A stretch of DNA of 64,000 bases from Stackebrandtia albiflava (GCF_007994225.1 NZ_VLLL01000006.1:1178001-1242000); one strand, 5' to 3'; positions 1 through 8,691 are shown, counted from the stretch's first letter. Numbers and translations are program-made. Notes: generated by a model not told the origin, from the letters alone.

Positions 1-18
1 TGGGATGCGGAGGTCGGT

Positions 19-312
19 GTGAACCCGTTCGAGGACTCGGTGATCGAGGCGATCACCCGGCACATGAACCGCGACCACACGGCGGACACCCTGGTCATCT
101 GCCGGGGGGTCGGTGGCCACGACCGGGCGACCGCCGCCCGGATGGACACCTTCGACGCCACCGGGGCGGAGTTCACCACCACGGTGGACGGAGTGGCGAC
201 CCCGCTGCGCATCGCGTGGTCGAAGCCGTTGAGCACCCGGGCCGAGGTGCGCCCGGAGATCGTGCGGATGTACCACGAGTCACGTGCCAGGCTGGGGCTC
301 GCCGAAGCCTGA
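19..312 (+). CDS. DUF2470 domain protein
   Basis: A 97-residue protein that matches the stand-alone DUF2470 fold. That domain is known from the C-terminus of heme-degrading and pyridoxamine-oxidase-like (HugZ-type) proteins. The typical opening is visible: an acidic helix, then HMNRDHTADTLVICR (His/Asn/Asp/His near residues 15-20), where the family usually has H-x-N-x-D-H. The GTG start is chosen because GGAGG sits at 9-13, six bases upstream. There is no signal peptide or membrane segment, so it is cytosolic. The gene lies at the left edge, so its operon partners are unseen. The domain assignment is fairly secure; a link to heme or redox chemistry is only family-based inference. Confidence 0.75.
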   Translation: MNPFEDSVIEAITRHMNRDHTADTLVICRGVGGHDRATAARMDTFDATGAEFTTTVDGVATPLRIAWSKPLSTRAEVRPEIVRMYHESRARLGLAEA

Positions 313-436
313 ACGGGTGCCCGCCCCCGGCGTCCCGCGCTCCCGCGCGGTGCCCTTTACGCGCCGAAGTCGGGGAACGTCGACGGGTCATGGGCTGCGG
401 TGGGCCGGACGATCGTGGACGCGGAGCGGCCCCGGT

Positions 437-853
437 CTAGGCCCGCAGTCCGGCGGGCGGGCGGCGGCCCGGCAGCAGCGCGAGGGCGGCGAGCAGGATG
501 ACGGCCAGTGACAGGCCGGCCTGGGCCGCGACGGGCAGGCCGAACATCCCGCCGGTGCCGGAGTCGGCGGTGCCCTCGTCGTCCTGCGGGTCGCCCGGTG
601 AGGGCGCGGGCGAGGTCCCCGACGACGAGCCGCCACTGGGCGTGGCCGTCGGCGTGGGCTCGTACGGCGGGTTCGGGGAGCCGTCGTCGACCGTGTCGTC
701 CACCAGGATCATCGCCGGCGGACTCGTCTCCCCTGAAGACTCCACAATGGTGGGGAACGTGACGATCGCCAAGGCCAGTGCGGTCAGCGAGATGCGCGCC
801 ACGGCCCCACTTCGCGCGATTATCCGGCGTCGCGACCGAGGCGCGTGCAACAT
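437..853 (-). CDS. Small predicted surface protein with C-terminal membrane anchor
   Basis: About 138 residues, family not recognised. The N-terminus has a basic stretch (RSRRRIIARSG) followed by a hydrophobic segment, resembling a signal peptide. The middle is low-complexity Pro/Ser/Thr/Gly/Asp (about residues 45-95), as in wall-spanning linkers. Near the C-terminus is one hydrophobic helix (AGLSLAVILLAALALLPG) and then a short basic tail, a typical membrane anchor. The start at 853 is chosen because GAGGGGGAG lies about 10 bases upstream; starts further upstream (892, 913) are possible. There is no LPXTG motif. It is probably exposed on the outer face of the membrane, with unknown function. 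It is divergent from the small membrane protein at 982. Confidence 0.55.
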   Translation of the reverse strand: MLHAPRSRRRIIARSGAVARISLTALALAIVTFPTIVESSGETSPPAMILVDDTVDDGSPNPPYEPTPTATPSGGSSSGTSPAPSPGDPQDDEGTADSGTGGMFGLPVAAQAGLSLAVILLAALALLPGRRPPAGLRA

Positions 854-943
854 CGGCCGCGCGCTCCCCCTCACGCCATAGATGTTAGCCATCGACGTTC
901 GTCTTAGCGACAAGTATCACGATCCCGTCACGGTGAATCCTAC

Positions 944-973
944 TTCGACAAAAAGTAGAACATCTGGCATACT
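944..973 (+). promoter_or_regulatory. Candidate promoter of the gene at 982
   Basis: TTCGAC (944-949) and CATACT (968-973) are separated by 18 bases. The -10-like box ends 8 bases before the ATG at 982, and no Shine-Dalgarno lies in between. This suggests a leaderless or nearly leaderless transcript. It is a visual match only. Confidence 0.4.
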
Positions 974-981
974 GCTGGGCT

Positions 982-1335
982 ATGGAATTGATTCACCTGA
1001 TCCTGCGCTACCTCCACCTGATCGGATTCGGATTGCTCATCGGTGGCTGGCTCACCGCCTACCTGAGTCGGCGCCTGAAGGTGAACCCGGCGATGCTGTG
1101 GGGTGCGGTCGTCCAGGTGGTCACCGGGATCCTGTTGTCCGCGCCGCTCGACCGCGCCGAGGACGCCATGCCCGACGGCATGAAGCTCGGTGTCAAGGCA
1201 CTCCTGGCGATCCTCATCTTCGTCATGGTGTGGGTACCCCATTGGAAGAAGCGGGAATCCTCGTCCAAGGGGCACTTCCTGGCCATCGGCGGCCTGATCC
1301 TGGTCACCGCCGGGGTCGGCGTCTTCTGGACCTGA
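982..1335 (+). CDS. Small integral membrane protein, four predicted helices
   Basis: 117 residues with about four hydrophobic segments: roughly residues 5-25, 38-54, 68-86 and 100-117. There are short charged loops, including PLDRAEDAMPDGMK. The first helix carries His residues (LIHLILRYLHLIGFG), a feature of small CopD/DUF2269-like membrane proteins. That similarity is weak and I do not assign the family. The ATG follows a CATACT box directly and has no RBS, so translation is probably leaderless. It stands alone, divergent from the surface protein at 437-853 and upstream of the BMP lipoprotein genes. Location is the cytoplasmic membrane; the role is unknown. Confidence 0.7.
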   Translation: MELIHLILRYLHLIGFGLLIGGWLTAYLSRRLKVNPAMLWGAVVQVVTGILLSAPLDRAEDAMPDGMKLGVKALLAILIFVMVWVPHWKKRESSSKGHFLAIGGLILVTAGVGVFWT

Positions 1336-1437
1336 CGGACCTGACCGACATGACGGCACGCGGCGCCGGTCGCCCTCCCGCCCGGCGCCGCACGTCGTGG
1401 AATCCCCGGATCCGGCCACAATGGTCGACCGATGCGG

Positions 1438-1443
1438 TAGACC
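1438..1443 (+). promoter_or_regulatory. -10 box of leaderless BMP lipoprotein gene
   Basis: TAGACC lies six bases before the ATG at 1450, and the gap holds no Shine-Dalgarno sequence. The spacing fits a -10 box that starts transcription at the start codon. No convincing -35 was found. Confidence 0.4.
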
Positions 1444-1449
1444 TGAGAC

Positions 1450-2508
1450 ATGTCACGACGGGTCCGCACTGCCTTGACGTCCCTGGTGGCCCTGGGAGCG
1501 GTCACCCTCACCGCGTGCGGTGAGGCCCCCGACGAGTCCGGCTCCGACGGTGGTGACTTCCAGGCGTGCATGATCACCGACACCGGTGGCGTGGACGACC
1601 GCTCGTTCAACCAGTCGGTGTGGCAGGGCCTCAACGACGCCGCCGAGTCGAACGGCGACATCGAACCCTCATACCTCACCTCGGCCTCCGAGGCCGACTA
1701 CGAACCCAACCTGTCGCAGGCGGTGAGCAAGGGCTGTGAGGTCGTCGTCGCCGTCGGCGGCGTGATGACCGACGCCACCCGCGCCGCCGCCGAGGCCAAC
1801 CCCGACGTCTTCTTCGTCATGGTCGACGGGCTCATCGACCTCCCCAACGTGTACTCGGTGCAGTTCGACACCGCCCAACCGGCCTTCCTGGCCGGTTACC
1901 TGGCCGCCGGGACCAGCGAGACCGGGAAGGTCGCCACCTTCGGCGGCATGAAGATCCCGCCGGTGACGATCTTCATGGACGGTTTCGCCGAAGGCGTCGC
2001 CCACTACAACCGGGAGAAGGACGCCGACGTCCAGGTGCTGGGCTGGAACCCCGAGACCCAGGAGGGCAGCTTCGCCGACAGCTTCACCGACCAGTCGGCG
2101 GGCCGCAGCCTCACCCAGAACTTCCTGTCCCAGGACGCCGACGTGATCCTGCCCGTCGCGGGCAACGCGGCCCTGGGCGCGCCGTCCGCCGCCGAGGGGA
2201 CCGAGGGCGCCAAGGTCATCTGGGTCGACTTCGACGGCTGCGAGGCGGCCGAACAGTACTGCGCGCTCTTCCTCACCAGCGTCATGAAGAACATCCCGCC
2301 GGTCGTCGCCGACACGGTCACCGAGGCGCAGGCGGGGGAGAACCGCACCGGTTCCTTCATCGGCACCCTGGAGAACGACGGGGTCGGGCTCGCGCCGTAC
2401 CACGAACTCGAATCCGAGGTGCCCGCCGGACTCGCCGACGAGGTGTCCGCGCTGCGGGAACAGATCATCGATGGAACGATCACCGTCGATTCCCCGGCGT
2501 CACCGTGA
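1450..2508 (+). CDS. BMP-family nucleoside-binding lipoprotein (copy 1)
   Basis: 352 residues. A lipoprotein signal peptide ends in LTAC, with the lipidated cysteine at about residue 23. A Basic Membrane Protein (PF02608/Med) domain follows. The family marker ACMITDTGGVDDRSFN follows a short acidic linker, and later come ADYEPNLSQAV, VVVAVGG and FLAGYLAAG. BMP proteins capture nucleosides outside the membrane and deliver them to an ABC permease. The adjoining ATPase, two permeases, cytidine deaminase and thymidine phosphorylase support that role here. The next gene encodes a close paralogue, so this looks like a tandem duplication. Transcription appears leaderless. The ligand (purine versus pyrimidine nucleoside) cannot be read from sequence. 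Confidence 0.9.
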   Translation: MSRRVRTALTSLVALGAVTLTACGEAPDESGSDGGDFQACMITDTGGVDDRSFNQSVWQGLNDAAESNGDIEPSYLTSASEADYEPNLSQAVSKGCEVVVAVGGVMTDATRAAAEANPDVFFVMVDGLIDLPNVYSVQFDTAQPAFLAGYLAAGTSETGKVATFGGMKIPPVTIFMDGFAEGVAHYNREKDADVQVLGWNPETQEGSFADSFTDQSAGRSLTQNFLSQDADVILPVAGNAALGAPSAAEGTEGAKVIWVDFDGCEAAEQYCALFLTSVMKNIPPVVADTVTEAQAGENRTGSFIGTLENDGVGLAPYHELESEVPAGLADEVSALREQIIDGTITVDSPASP

Positions 2509-2703
2509 CGGCCTGCCCCGACCCGGTGAACCCGCTGGTTGTGACCCTGGTCGCGGTGCCGGGATCGTATGGGTGACGCGGGATTACGTCTTAGTAACAA
2601 CGCACTACAACTTGGCGACGACTCCTTCTCTTTCGGTGAATGCCGTACTAGTGTGCGTTCCCGATACGCCGCGAATCCGCGGTGCCCCGGGAAGGAGACA
2701 ATC

Positions 2704-3783
2704 TTGCGCACCGTGCGTGGGAAGAGAATGGCCGCCATCGGCGTGACCGGCGCCGTAGCGCTGTTCGTCGCGGCTTGTGGCGAGGCGCCCGACAGCGCCA
2801 ACGAAGGCGGCGACGCCGTCGCCAAGGACTTCAAGGCATGCATGGTCACCGACACCGGTGGTGTCGAGGACCGCTCGTTCAACGCCTCTGCCTGGCAGGG
2901 CATGAACGCCGCCGTGGAGGCCGAGCCGGCAGTGGAGGTCCACGTCAAGGAGTCCGGCAGTGAAGCCGACTACGAGACAAACCTCACCGGTTTCATCAAC
3001 GAGGGCTGCGACCTGATCGTGGCCGTCGGTGGCCTGATGGGTGAGGCGCTGACCACGGTCGCCGCCGACTACCCCGACCAGCGGTTCGCGATCGTCGACG
3101 CCTACCTGCCCGACTCCCCGAACGTGTTCTCCATGGAGTTCAACACCGCCCAGTCCTCCTTCTTGGCCGGTTACCTGGCCGCCGGACACAGCAAGACCGG
3201 GAAGGTCGCCACCTACGGCGGCCTCAAGATCCCGCCGGTGACCATCTTCATGGACGGCTTCGCCGAGGGCGTCGCCTACTACAACGAGACCAAGGACGCC
3301 GACGTCGAGGTCCTGGGCTGGAACCCCGAGACCCAGAACGGCTCCTTCGCCGACAGCTTCGAGGACTCCGGCAAGGGCAAGTCCCTGACCGAGAACTTCG
3401 TCTCGCAGGGCGCCGACATCATCTTCCCCGTCGCGGGCAAGACCGGCATGGGCACGCCCACCGTGACCCAGGGCGACGACGCCCTGGACAGCATCTGGGT
3501 CGACCTGGACGGCTGCGAGTCGGCCGCCGAGTACTGCGAGGAGTTCCTCACCACCTCGGAGAAGAACATCCCCGACGCGGTCTCCGAGGCCATCCTCGCC
3601 GCCCGTGACGGCGGCCCGACCGACGGCCACACCGTCGGCACCCTGGAGAACGGCGGCGTCTCGCTGTCCACGCTGCGCGAGGACATCGACCCCGAACTGG
3701 CCGCCGAGATCGAGACCGTCAAGGAGGCCATCATCTCCGGCGACATCGAGATCAAGTCCGAGGTTCAGCCGGTCGCCTCCTGA
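2704..3783 (+). CDS. BMP-family nucleoside-binding lipoprotein (copy 2)
   Basis: 359 residues from a TTG start at 2704, chosen because GGAAGGAG ends seven bases upstream and the signal peptide then begins at the right point. An in-frame start at 2569 would add an implausible leader. The lipobox is VAAC, with Cys at about residue 25. The mature part resembles copy 1 closely: CMVTDTGGVEDRSFN, KIPPVTIFMDGFAEGVAYYN, LGWNPETQ. It is the substrate-binding lipoprotein for the ABC system that follows. Three hairpins separate it from the ATPase gene, which would allow far more binding protein than transporter to be made. The two copies may differ in ligand or in expression. Confidence 0.9.
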   Translation: MRTVRGKRMAAIGVTGAVALFVAACGEAPDSANEGGDAVAKDFKACMVTDTGGVEDRSFNASAWQGMNAAVEAEPAVEVHVKESGSEADYETNLTGFINEGCDLIVAVGGLMGEALTTVAADYPDQRFAIVDAYLPDSPNVFSMEFNTAQSSFLAGYLAAGHSKTGKVATYGGLKIPPVTIFMDGFAEGVAYYNETKDADVEVLGWNPETQNGSFADSFEDSGKGKSLTENFVSQGADIIFPVAGKTGMGTPTVTQGDDALDSIWVDLDGCESAAEYCEEFLTTSEKNIPDAVSEAILAARDGGPTDGHTVGTLENGGVSLSTLREDIDPELAAEIETVKEAIISGDIEIKSEVQPVAS

Positions 3784-3810
3784 CCGGAGGGCCCGACGGC
3801 TTCACCCCGC

Positions 3811-3831
3811 CACCGCCGGACGCCGGCGGTG
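3811..3831 (+). terminator. Hairpin after the second BMP gene
   Basis: CACCGCCGG (3811-3819) pairs perfectly with CCGGCGGTG (3823-3831) around a three-base loop, 30 bases after the stop codon. There is no U-tract, as is usual for actinobacterial terminators. Confidence 0.55.
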
Positions 3832-3836
3832 CCTCC

Positions 3837-3870
3837 ACGGGACGTGTGCGGTGATCCGCCCACGTCCCGT
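3837..3870 (+). terminator. Strong terminator-like hairpin
   Basis: ACGGGACGTG (3837-3846) pairs with CACGTCCCGT (3861-3870), and GCGG (3848-3851) with CCGC (3856-3859), closing on a TGAT loop. The arm GGGACGTGTGCGG recurs in the terminator after the gene ending at 34129. It probably limits read-through from the lipoprotein genes into the transporter genes. Confidence 0.65.
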
Positions 3871-3963
3871 CCGGGAGGGTGAGAGCCTACGGTGGCGTGA
3901 CGGCGTGACCACCCGCTTCGGCGGTATCCACGCCCGGGACCTAGGCTCGCGGACAACGCATGA

Positions 3964-3994
3964 GCGGGTGGCCCCCGACCAGGGGGCCACCCGC
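3964..3994 (+). promoter_or_regulatory. 13-bp perfect hairpin upstream of the ABC ATPase gene
   Basis: GCGGGTGGCCCCC (3964-3976) and its exact complement (3982-3994) enclose a five-base loop. A TAGGCT box (-10-like) at about 3942-3947 would place this hairpin at the very 5' end of the ATPase mRNA. It could be a third terminator or a 5'-end stabiliser/attenuator; sequence alone cannot decide. Confidence 0.5.
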
Positions 3995-4032
3995 CGCGCG
4001 ATAGGCAACGACCGGCGCAAAGGAGCGCGACG

Positions 4033-5595
4033 CTGAGACTGCAACTGCGTGGTCTGACCAAGAGGTTCGGCAGCCTCGTGGCCAACGACCACATCGACCT
4101 CACCGTGGAACCCGGCGAGATCCACGCGCTGCTGGGGGAGAACGGCGCCGGTAAGTCCACTCTCATGAACATGCTCTACGGGCTCATCACGCCCGACGAG
4201 GGCGAGATCGTCATCGGGCGCCCCGACGCCGCCGACCCCGACGGGGAGCTCGTCGACACGGTCCACCGGTTCCAGTCCCCGGGCGACGCCCTCGACGCGG
4301 GGCTCGGAATGGTCCACCAGCACTTCATGCTCGTGCCGGTGTTCACCGTCGCCGAGAACGTCATCCTCGGCCGGGAGACCTCCAAGGGCCGCACCGGCCT
4401 GCTCGACCGCGACAGCGCGCGCGCCGCCGTCCGCGAGGTGTCGGAGCGGTACGGCCTGTGGGTCGACCCCGACGCCCTGGTCGAGGAACTGCCGGTCGGT
4501 GTGCAGCAGCGCGTCGAGATCATCAAGGCGCTGATCAGCGACTGCGAGCTGCTGATCCTCGACGAGCCGACCGCGGTGCTCACCCCGCAGGAGATCAACG
4601 AACTGCTCGACATCATGCGCCAACTGCGTGACGACGGCAAGTCGATCGTGTTCATCAGCCACAAGCTCAAAGAGGTCAAGGCGATCGCCGACCGGATCAC
4701 CGTGATCCGCCGCGGCAAGGTCGTCGGCGAGACCTCACCCACCGCCTCGGAGTCCGAGCTCGCCGCCATGATGGTCGGCCGCGACGTGCGGCTCACCGTG
4801 GAGAAGGAACCGGCGAGCCCCGACACACCGGTCCTGGAGATCAGCGACCTCACCGTCGCCGACGACCGCGGCACCCACGCCGTGGACGGGTTGTCGCTCA
4901 CCGTCCGCTCCGGCGAGATCGTCGGTGTGGCGGGCGTGCAGGGCAACGGCCAGACCGAACTGGCCGAGGCGATCATGGCGCTCGCCCCCACCATCGGCGG
5001 CACCATCCGCATCGCCGGTGACGACATGGCCCACGCCAAGACCCACGAGATCATCGAGGCGGGCGTCGGCTACATCCCCGAGGACCGCAGCCTCGACGGC
5101 CTGGTACGCGACTTCACCATCGCAGAGAACCTGATCCTCAACCGCTACAACCGGCCGCCCTACGCCAGGCGCGGCGTGTTGAACGCCGCCGAGATCCAGC
5201 GCCGCGCCGCCGACAACATCGAGACCTTCGACGTGCGCACGCAGTCCGCCGACCACACCGCCGCCAGCCTGTCCGGCGGCAACCAGCAGAAGGTCATCGT
5301 CGCGCGGGAGTTCTCCCGCCCGTTGAAGCTGCTGATCGCCGCGCAGCCCACCCGGGGCGTGGACGTGGGCGCCATGGAGTTCATCCACTCCCGCATCGTC
5401 GCCGAACGCGACTCCGGTGCGGGCGTGCTGGTCATCTCGTCCGAACTCGACGAGGTGCTCGCCCTGGCCGACCGGGTCGCCGTGATGTACGACGGCAAGA
5501 TCATCGCGGAGGTGTCACCCGACACGCCGCGCGACGAGATCGGTCTGCTGATGGCCGGGTCCACCGGCGACGACGAGGAGGCGGCTGGTGACTGA
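4033..5595 (+). CDS. Nucleoside ABC transporter ATP-binding protein (double ATPase)
   Basis: 520 residues with two tandem ABC cassettes, the architecture of ATPases that serve BMP lipoproteins. Cassette 1 has GENGAGKST (Walker A), LPVGVQQRVEI (signature) and LLILDEPTAVL (Walker B). Cassette 2 has the variant GVQGNGQTEL (Walker A), LSGGNQQKV and LLIAAQPTRGVDV, normal for this family. It powers nucleoside import from the cytoplasmic face. A GTG at 4078 would cut off the conserved first strand (LRGLTKRFGSLVAN). The upstream CTG at 4033 restores it and has AAAGGAG (4019-4025) seven bases before it, so a rare CTG start is preferred. It overlaps the first permease gene by eight bases. Confidence 0.9.
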   Translation: MRLQLRGLTKRFGSLVANDHIDLTVEPGEIHALLGENGAGKSTLMNMLYGLITPDEGEIVIGRPDAADPDGELVDTVHRFQSPGDALDAGLGMVHQHFMLVPVFTVAENVILGRETSKGRTGLLDRDSARAAVREVSERYGLWVDPDALVEELPVGVQQRVEIIKALISDCELLILDEPTAVLTPQEINELLDIMRQLRDDGKSIVFISHKLKEVKAIADRITVIRRGKVVGETSPTASESELAAMMVGRDVRLTVEKEPASPDTPVLEISDLTVADDRGTHAVDGLSLTVRSGEIVGVAGVQGNGQTELAEAIMALAPTIGGTIRIAGDDMAHAKTHEIIEAGVGYIPEDRSLDGLVRDFTIAENLILNRYNRPPYARRGVLNAAEIQRRAADNIETFDVRTQSADHTAASLSGGNQQKVIVAREFSRPLKLLIAAQPTRGVDVGAMEFIHSRIVAERDSGAGVLVISSELDEVLALADRVAVMYDGKIIAEVSPDTPRDEIGLLMAGSTGDDEEAAGD

Positions 5596-6937
5596 GCCGA
5601 AACCGGCCGAGAAGCCGGAGCCCGACGACACCGCACCGGTGACCCCGGCGCCCGAGACGGCGCCCGAACGGCCCGCCGAGGAACCCGCCGACCAGGAGCG
5701 CCGCCCCGGTTTCGGGAGCCTGTTCCTGCGGTACGTCACCACCGCCAACACGGTCATGGTGACGCTGTACTCGTTCCTGCTGGCCATGGTCATCGGCGCG
5801 GTGCTCATCATCGTGTCCGACCCCGCCGTACGCGGCACGTTCACGTACTTCTTCTCCCGGCCCACCGACGCGCTCAGCGCCTCCTGGACCGCGGTGTCGG
5901 ACGCCTACGCCGGACTGTTCGCCGGCGCGATCGTCAACTTCACGACCCTGGCGGAGTTCCAGGCCGGTGAGGCCACCATCGGGCGGCTCCTGTCGCCGAT
6001 CTCGGAGACGCTGACCTACGCCGCGCCGCTGATCCTGGCGGGTCTGGCTGTGGGACTGGCGTTCCAGGCCGGCCTGTTCAACATCGGCGCCCAGGGCCAG
6101 GTCATCATGGGCACCGTCGGCGCGGCCCTCATCGGGTTCGGCCTCCACCTGCCCGCCTACCTGCACCTGCCGCTCGCCCTGCTGGGCGGCGCGATCGCCG
6201 GTGGCCTGTTCGGGGCGATCCCCGGTGTCCTCAAGGCGTGGAGCGGCGCGCACGAGGTCATCACGTCCATCATGCTCAACTACGTCGCGTTGAGCGCCCT
6301 CGGCTGGATCATCACCAACGAGTTCGTGAAGGACCCCGACCCGAACAAGCAGTACGCGATCTCCAAGCCCGCCGACGAGTCGTCGTTGCTGCCGCGACTG
6401 GCCGGAATGCTCGGCATCGACGCGCCCGGGCTGCGCGCCAACCTCGGCATCATCGTCGCCATCGCGGCGGCCGCCCTGGTCGCGTGGCTGCTGGCCAAGT
6501 CGACGCTCGGTTTCCGGATGCGCGCGGTCGGCCTGAACGCGCACGCGTCCCGCACCGCGGGCATGTCGGTGCCCAACACGTACATCACCTCGATGGGCGG
6601 CGCGGGCGCGCTGGCGGGACTCGCGGGCGCCACCCTGGTGCTCGGTATCAGCCCCCACGCGTTGACGCACGGCGTCGCCGGCGAGGTCGGTTTCGACGGG
6701 ATCACCGTGGCGCTCCTCGGGCGCGCCAAACCGTGGGGCGTCGTCGCGGCCGGTCTGCTGTTCGGGGCGTTGCGCGCCGGCGCCAACACCATGCAGTCGA
6801 CGTTGCCGCTCGACATGGTGACCCTGCTGCAGGCGCTGATCGTCATCTTCATCGCCGCCCCGGCCCTGGTCAAGGCGATGCTGCATCTGAAGGTTCCGGC
6901 CGGCGGGCTGGCCACCACCACTGCGAAGGGCTGGTAG
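5588..6937 (+). CDS. Nucleoside ABC transporter permease 1
   Basis: 449 residues of the BPD_transp_2 permease family. An unusual acidic, Pro/Glu-rich cytoplasmic N-terminus of about 40 residues precedes about ten hydrophobic helices. Family landmarks include LAVGLAFQAGLFNIGAQGQ and the cytoplasmic EAA-like loop with GLNAHASRTAGM. The GTG start at 5588 lies inside the end of the ATPase gene (GTGACTGA), so the two are translationally coupled. It forms the membrane channel with permease 2. The start is certain in frame, but the extended N-terminus has no obvious function. Confidence 0.9.
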   Translation: MTEPKPAEKPEPDDTAPVTPAPETAPERPAEEPADQERRPGFGSLFLRYVTTANTVMVTLYSFLLAMVIGAVLIIVSDPAVRGTFTYFFSRPTDALSASWTAVSDAYAGLFAGAIVNFTTLAEFQAGEATIGRLLSPISETLTYAAPLILAGLAVGLAFQAGLFNIGAQGQVIMGTVGAALIGFGLHLPAYLHLPLALLGGAIAGGLFGAIPGVLKAWSGAHEVITSIMLNYVALSALGWIITNEFVKDPDPNKQYAISKPADESSLLPRLAGMLGIDAPGLRANLGIIVAIAAAALVAWLLAKSTLGFRMRAVGLNAHASRTAGMSVPNTYITSMGGAGALAGLAGATLVLGISPHALTHGVAGEVGFDGITVALLGRAKPWGVVAAGLLFGALRAGANTMQSTLPLDMVTLLQALIVIFIAAPALVKAMLHLKVPAGGLATTTAKGW

Positions 6938-6939
6938 CC

Positions 6940-8220
6940 ATGACGACGATCGACGTGGCGGAATCCGCCGAGTCCACCGCACTGCACGGATTCTGGACCC
7001 GTTCCCGCAAGGTCGGCACCGTGCTGGCCGTGCTGGGCATCGCGGTGTTCCTCATCGGCCTGACCATGACCGCCGGCGCCGAGGCGTCGGTCCGGTTCAA
7101 CCTGACGCTTCCCGAGGCGGCCGCGGCCTTCCCCGCCAAGCCCGTCGTACTCACCCTGGGCGCCGTGGCCGTGCTGCTGGGCGCGTTGCTGCTCACCGGC
7201 CGAGTCCACCTCCCCTTCGGGTTGACGGTCGGAGTCGCGGTGGCGGCCGTGGTGCTGGCACTGCTCATCTGGGCGATCGCCCGCCCCGGCAACACACTCC
7301 AGATCGACACGGTCCTCAAGGGGACCATGCTGCTGGCGCTGCCGTTGATCTTCGGGTCGTTGTCGGGTGTGCTGTGCGAACGCTCCGGAATCATCAACGT
7401 CGGCATCGAGGGCCAGTTCCTCGCCGGTGCCTTCACCGGCGCGTTGGCCGGGACCGTCACCGGCAGCCCGTGGGTGGGCATCCTGGCGGCGACGGTCGCC
7501 GGCGCGCTCGTGACGTTCGTCCTGGCGGCGCTCGCGATCAGGTACGTCGTCGACCAGGTGGTCCTGGGCGTCGTCCTCAACCTGCTGGTGCTGGGCCTGA
7601 CCGGCTTCCTGTTCGACAGGATCATGAAGGACAACGAGTCCGCGACGAACCTGGCGATGCGGGTACCGGAGTGGCAGATCCCGATCCTCAGCGACATCCC
7701 GGCGATCGGCCCGGCGCTGTTCGGGCAGAACGTGTTCGTCTACCTGGCGCTGGTCCTGGTCGCCCTGGTATACGTGATGCTGTTCCACACCCGGTGGGGC
7801 CTGCGCACCCGCGCCGTGGGTGAGCACCCCGTCGCCGCCGACACAGTCGGGATCAAGGTCAACTCGCTGCGGTTCCGCAACGTGCTGATCGCCGGACTCG
7901 TGTCGGGCCTCGGCGGCGCGTTCCTCACCATCGGCGAGGCGCTGCCGTTCAGCGAGAACATGACCGACGGCAAGGGCTTCATCGCGCTGGCCGTGCTCAT
8001 CGTGGGCCGCTGGAACCCGATCGGCGGCCTGCTCGGGGCGTTGCTGTTCGGCTTCGCGATGCAGATCGAACAGTTCCTCAGTTCGGTGCCCGGCGGGTCG
8101 CCGGTGCCCTCCGAGTTCCTGGCGATGCTGCCCTACCTGGTGACGATCGTGGCCGTCGCCGGACTGATCGGCCGGGTCCGGGCGCCCGCGGCCGACGGAA
8201 AGCCCTACACCAAGGCGTGA
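6940..8220 (+). CDS. Nucleoside ABC transporter permease 2
   Basis: 426 residues, second BPD_transp_2 permease. It begins at the ATG two bases after the stop of permease 1. An N-terminal region of about 120 residues carries three hydrophobic segments. The family core follows, with LIFGSLSGVLCERSGIINVG, IEGQFLAGAF and a cytoplasmic loop RTRAVGEHPVAADTVGI. It pairs with permease 1 as the heterodimeric channel. A 14-bp perfect hairpin separates it from the salvage genes downstream, so transporter and enzyme levels could be set separately. Confidence 0.9.
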   Translation: MTTIDVAESAESTALHGFWTRSRKVGTVLAVLGIAVFLIGLTMTAGAEASVRFNLTLPEAAAAFPAKPVVLTLGAVAVLLGALLLTGRVHLPFGLTVGVAVAAVVLALLIWAIARPGNTLQIDTVLKGTMLLALPLIFGSLSGVLCERSGIINVGIEGQFLAGAFTGALAGTVTGSPWVGILAATVAGALVTFVLAALAIRYVVDQVVLGVVLNLLVLGLTGFLFDRIMKDNESATNLAMRVPEWQIPILSDIPAIGPALFGQNVFVYLALVLVALVYVMLFHTRWGLRTRAVGEHPVAADTVGIKVNSLRFRNVLIAGLVSGLGGAFLTIGEALPFSENMTDGKGFIALAVLIVGRWNPIGGLLGALLFGFAMQIEQFLSSVPGGSPVPSEFLAMLPYLVTIVAVAGLIGRVRAPAADGKPYTKA

Positions 8221-8226
8221 CCGACG

Positions 8227-8257
8227 CCGTGCCACCGGTGACCCACCGGTGGCACGG
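8227..8257 (+). terminator. Perfect 14-bp hairpin between permease and cdd
   Basis: CCGTGCCACCGGTG (8227-8240) and its exact complement (8244-8257) flank a three-base loop, seven bases after the permease stop. It is probably an internal terminator/attenuator or an mRNA-stabilising element, because the cdd gene follows on the same strand 33 bases later without an obvious new promoter. Confidence 0.6.
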
Positions 8258-8289
8258 CCGTGTCCGGGGTTCACACGGGAGGAACAGAC

Positions 8290-8691
8290 ATGACGGGGAG
8301 ACTGGACGAGACGCAGTGGCGTGCCCTGCGGGAGGCCGCGGTCGAGGTGATGCGCCAGGCTTACGTGCCGTACTCGCGGTACCCGGTCGGGGCGGCGGCA
8401 CTGACCGACTCCGGCCGGATCGTCTCGGGGTGCAACGTCGAGAACGCCTCGTACGGGTTGACGCTGTGCGCGGAGTGCGGCCTGGTGTCGCGCCTGGCCG
8501 CGACCGGTGGCGGCAGGCTCGTCGCGATGGCCTGCGTGGACGGTGACGGGCGGCCGTTGACACCGTGCGGCCGCTGCCGCCAACTGCTGTTCGAACACGG
8601 CGGCCCCGACTGCCTCATCGACGCCGAACCCGAACCGGTGCCGCTGTCATACCTGCTGCCCGACGCCTTCGGCCCCGACCACCTGACCTGA
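8290..8691 (+). CDS. cdd: Cytidine deaminase
   Basis: 133 residues, the usual length of the small homotetrameric zinc cytidine deaminases. It converts cytidine or deoxycytidine to uridine or deoxyuridine in pyrimidine salvage. Visible markers are YSRYPVGAAA, CNVENASYGLTLCAE (catalytic zinc region; this family uses the CAE glutamate and Cys ligand) and PCGRCRQLL (the other two zinc cysteines). The ATG at 8290 has GGGAGGAAC upstream; an in-frame GTG at 8260 lacks support. Location between nucleoside permeases and thymidine phosphorylase fits intracellular processing of imported nucleosides. Confidence 0.93.
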   Translation: MTGRLDETQWRALREAAVEVMRQAYVPYSRYPVGAAALTDSGRIVSGCNVENASYGLTLCAECGLVSRLAATGGGRLVAMACVDGDGRPLTPCGRCRQLLFEHGGPDCLIDAEPEPVPLSYLLPDAFGPDHLT

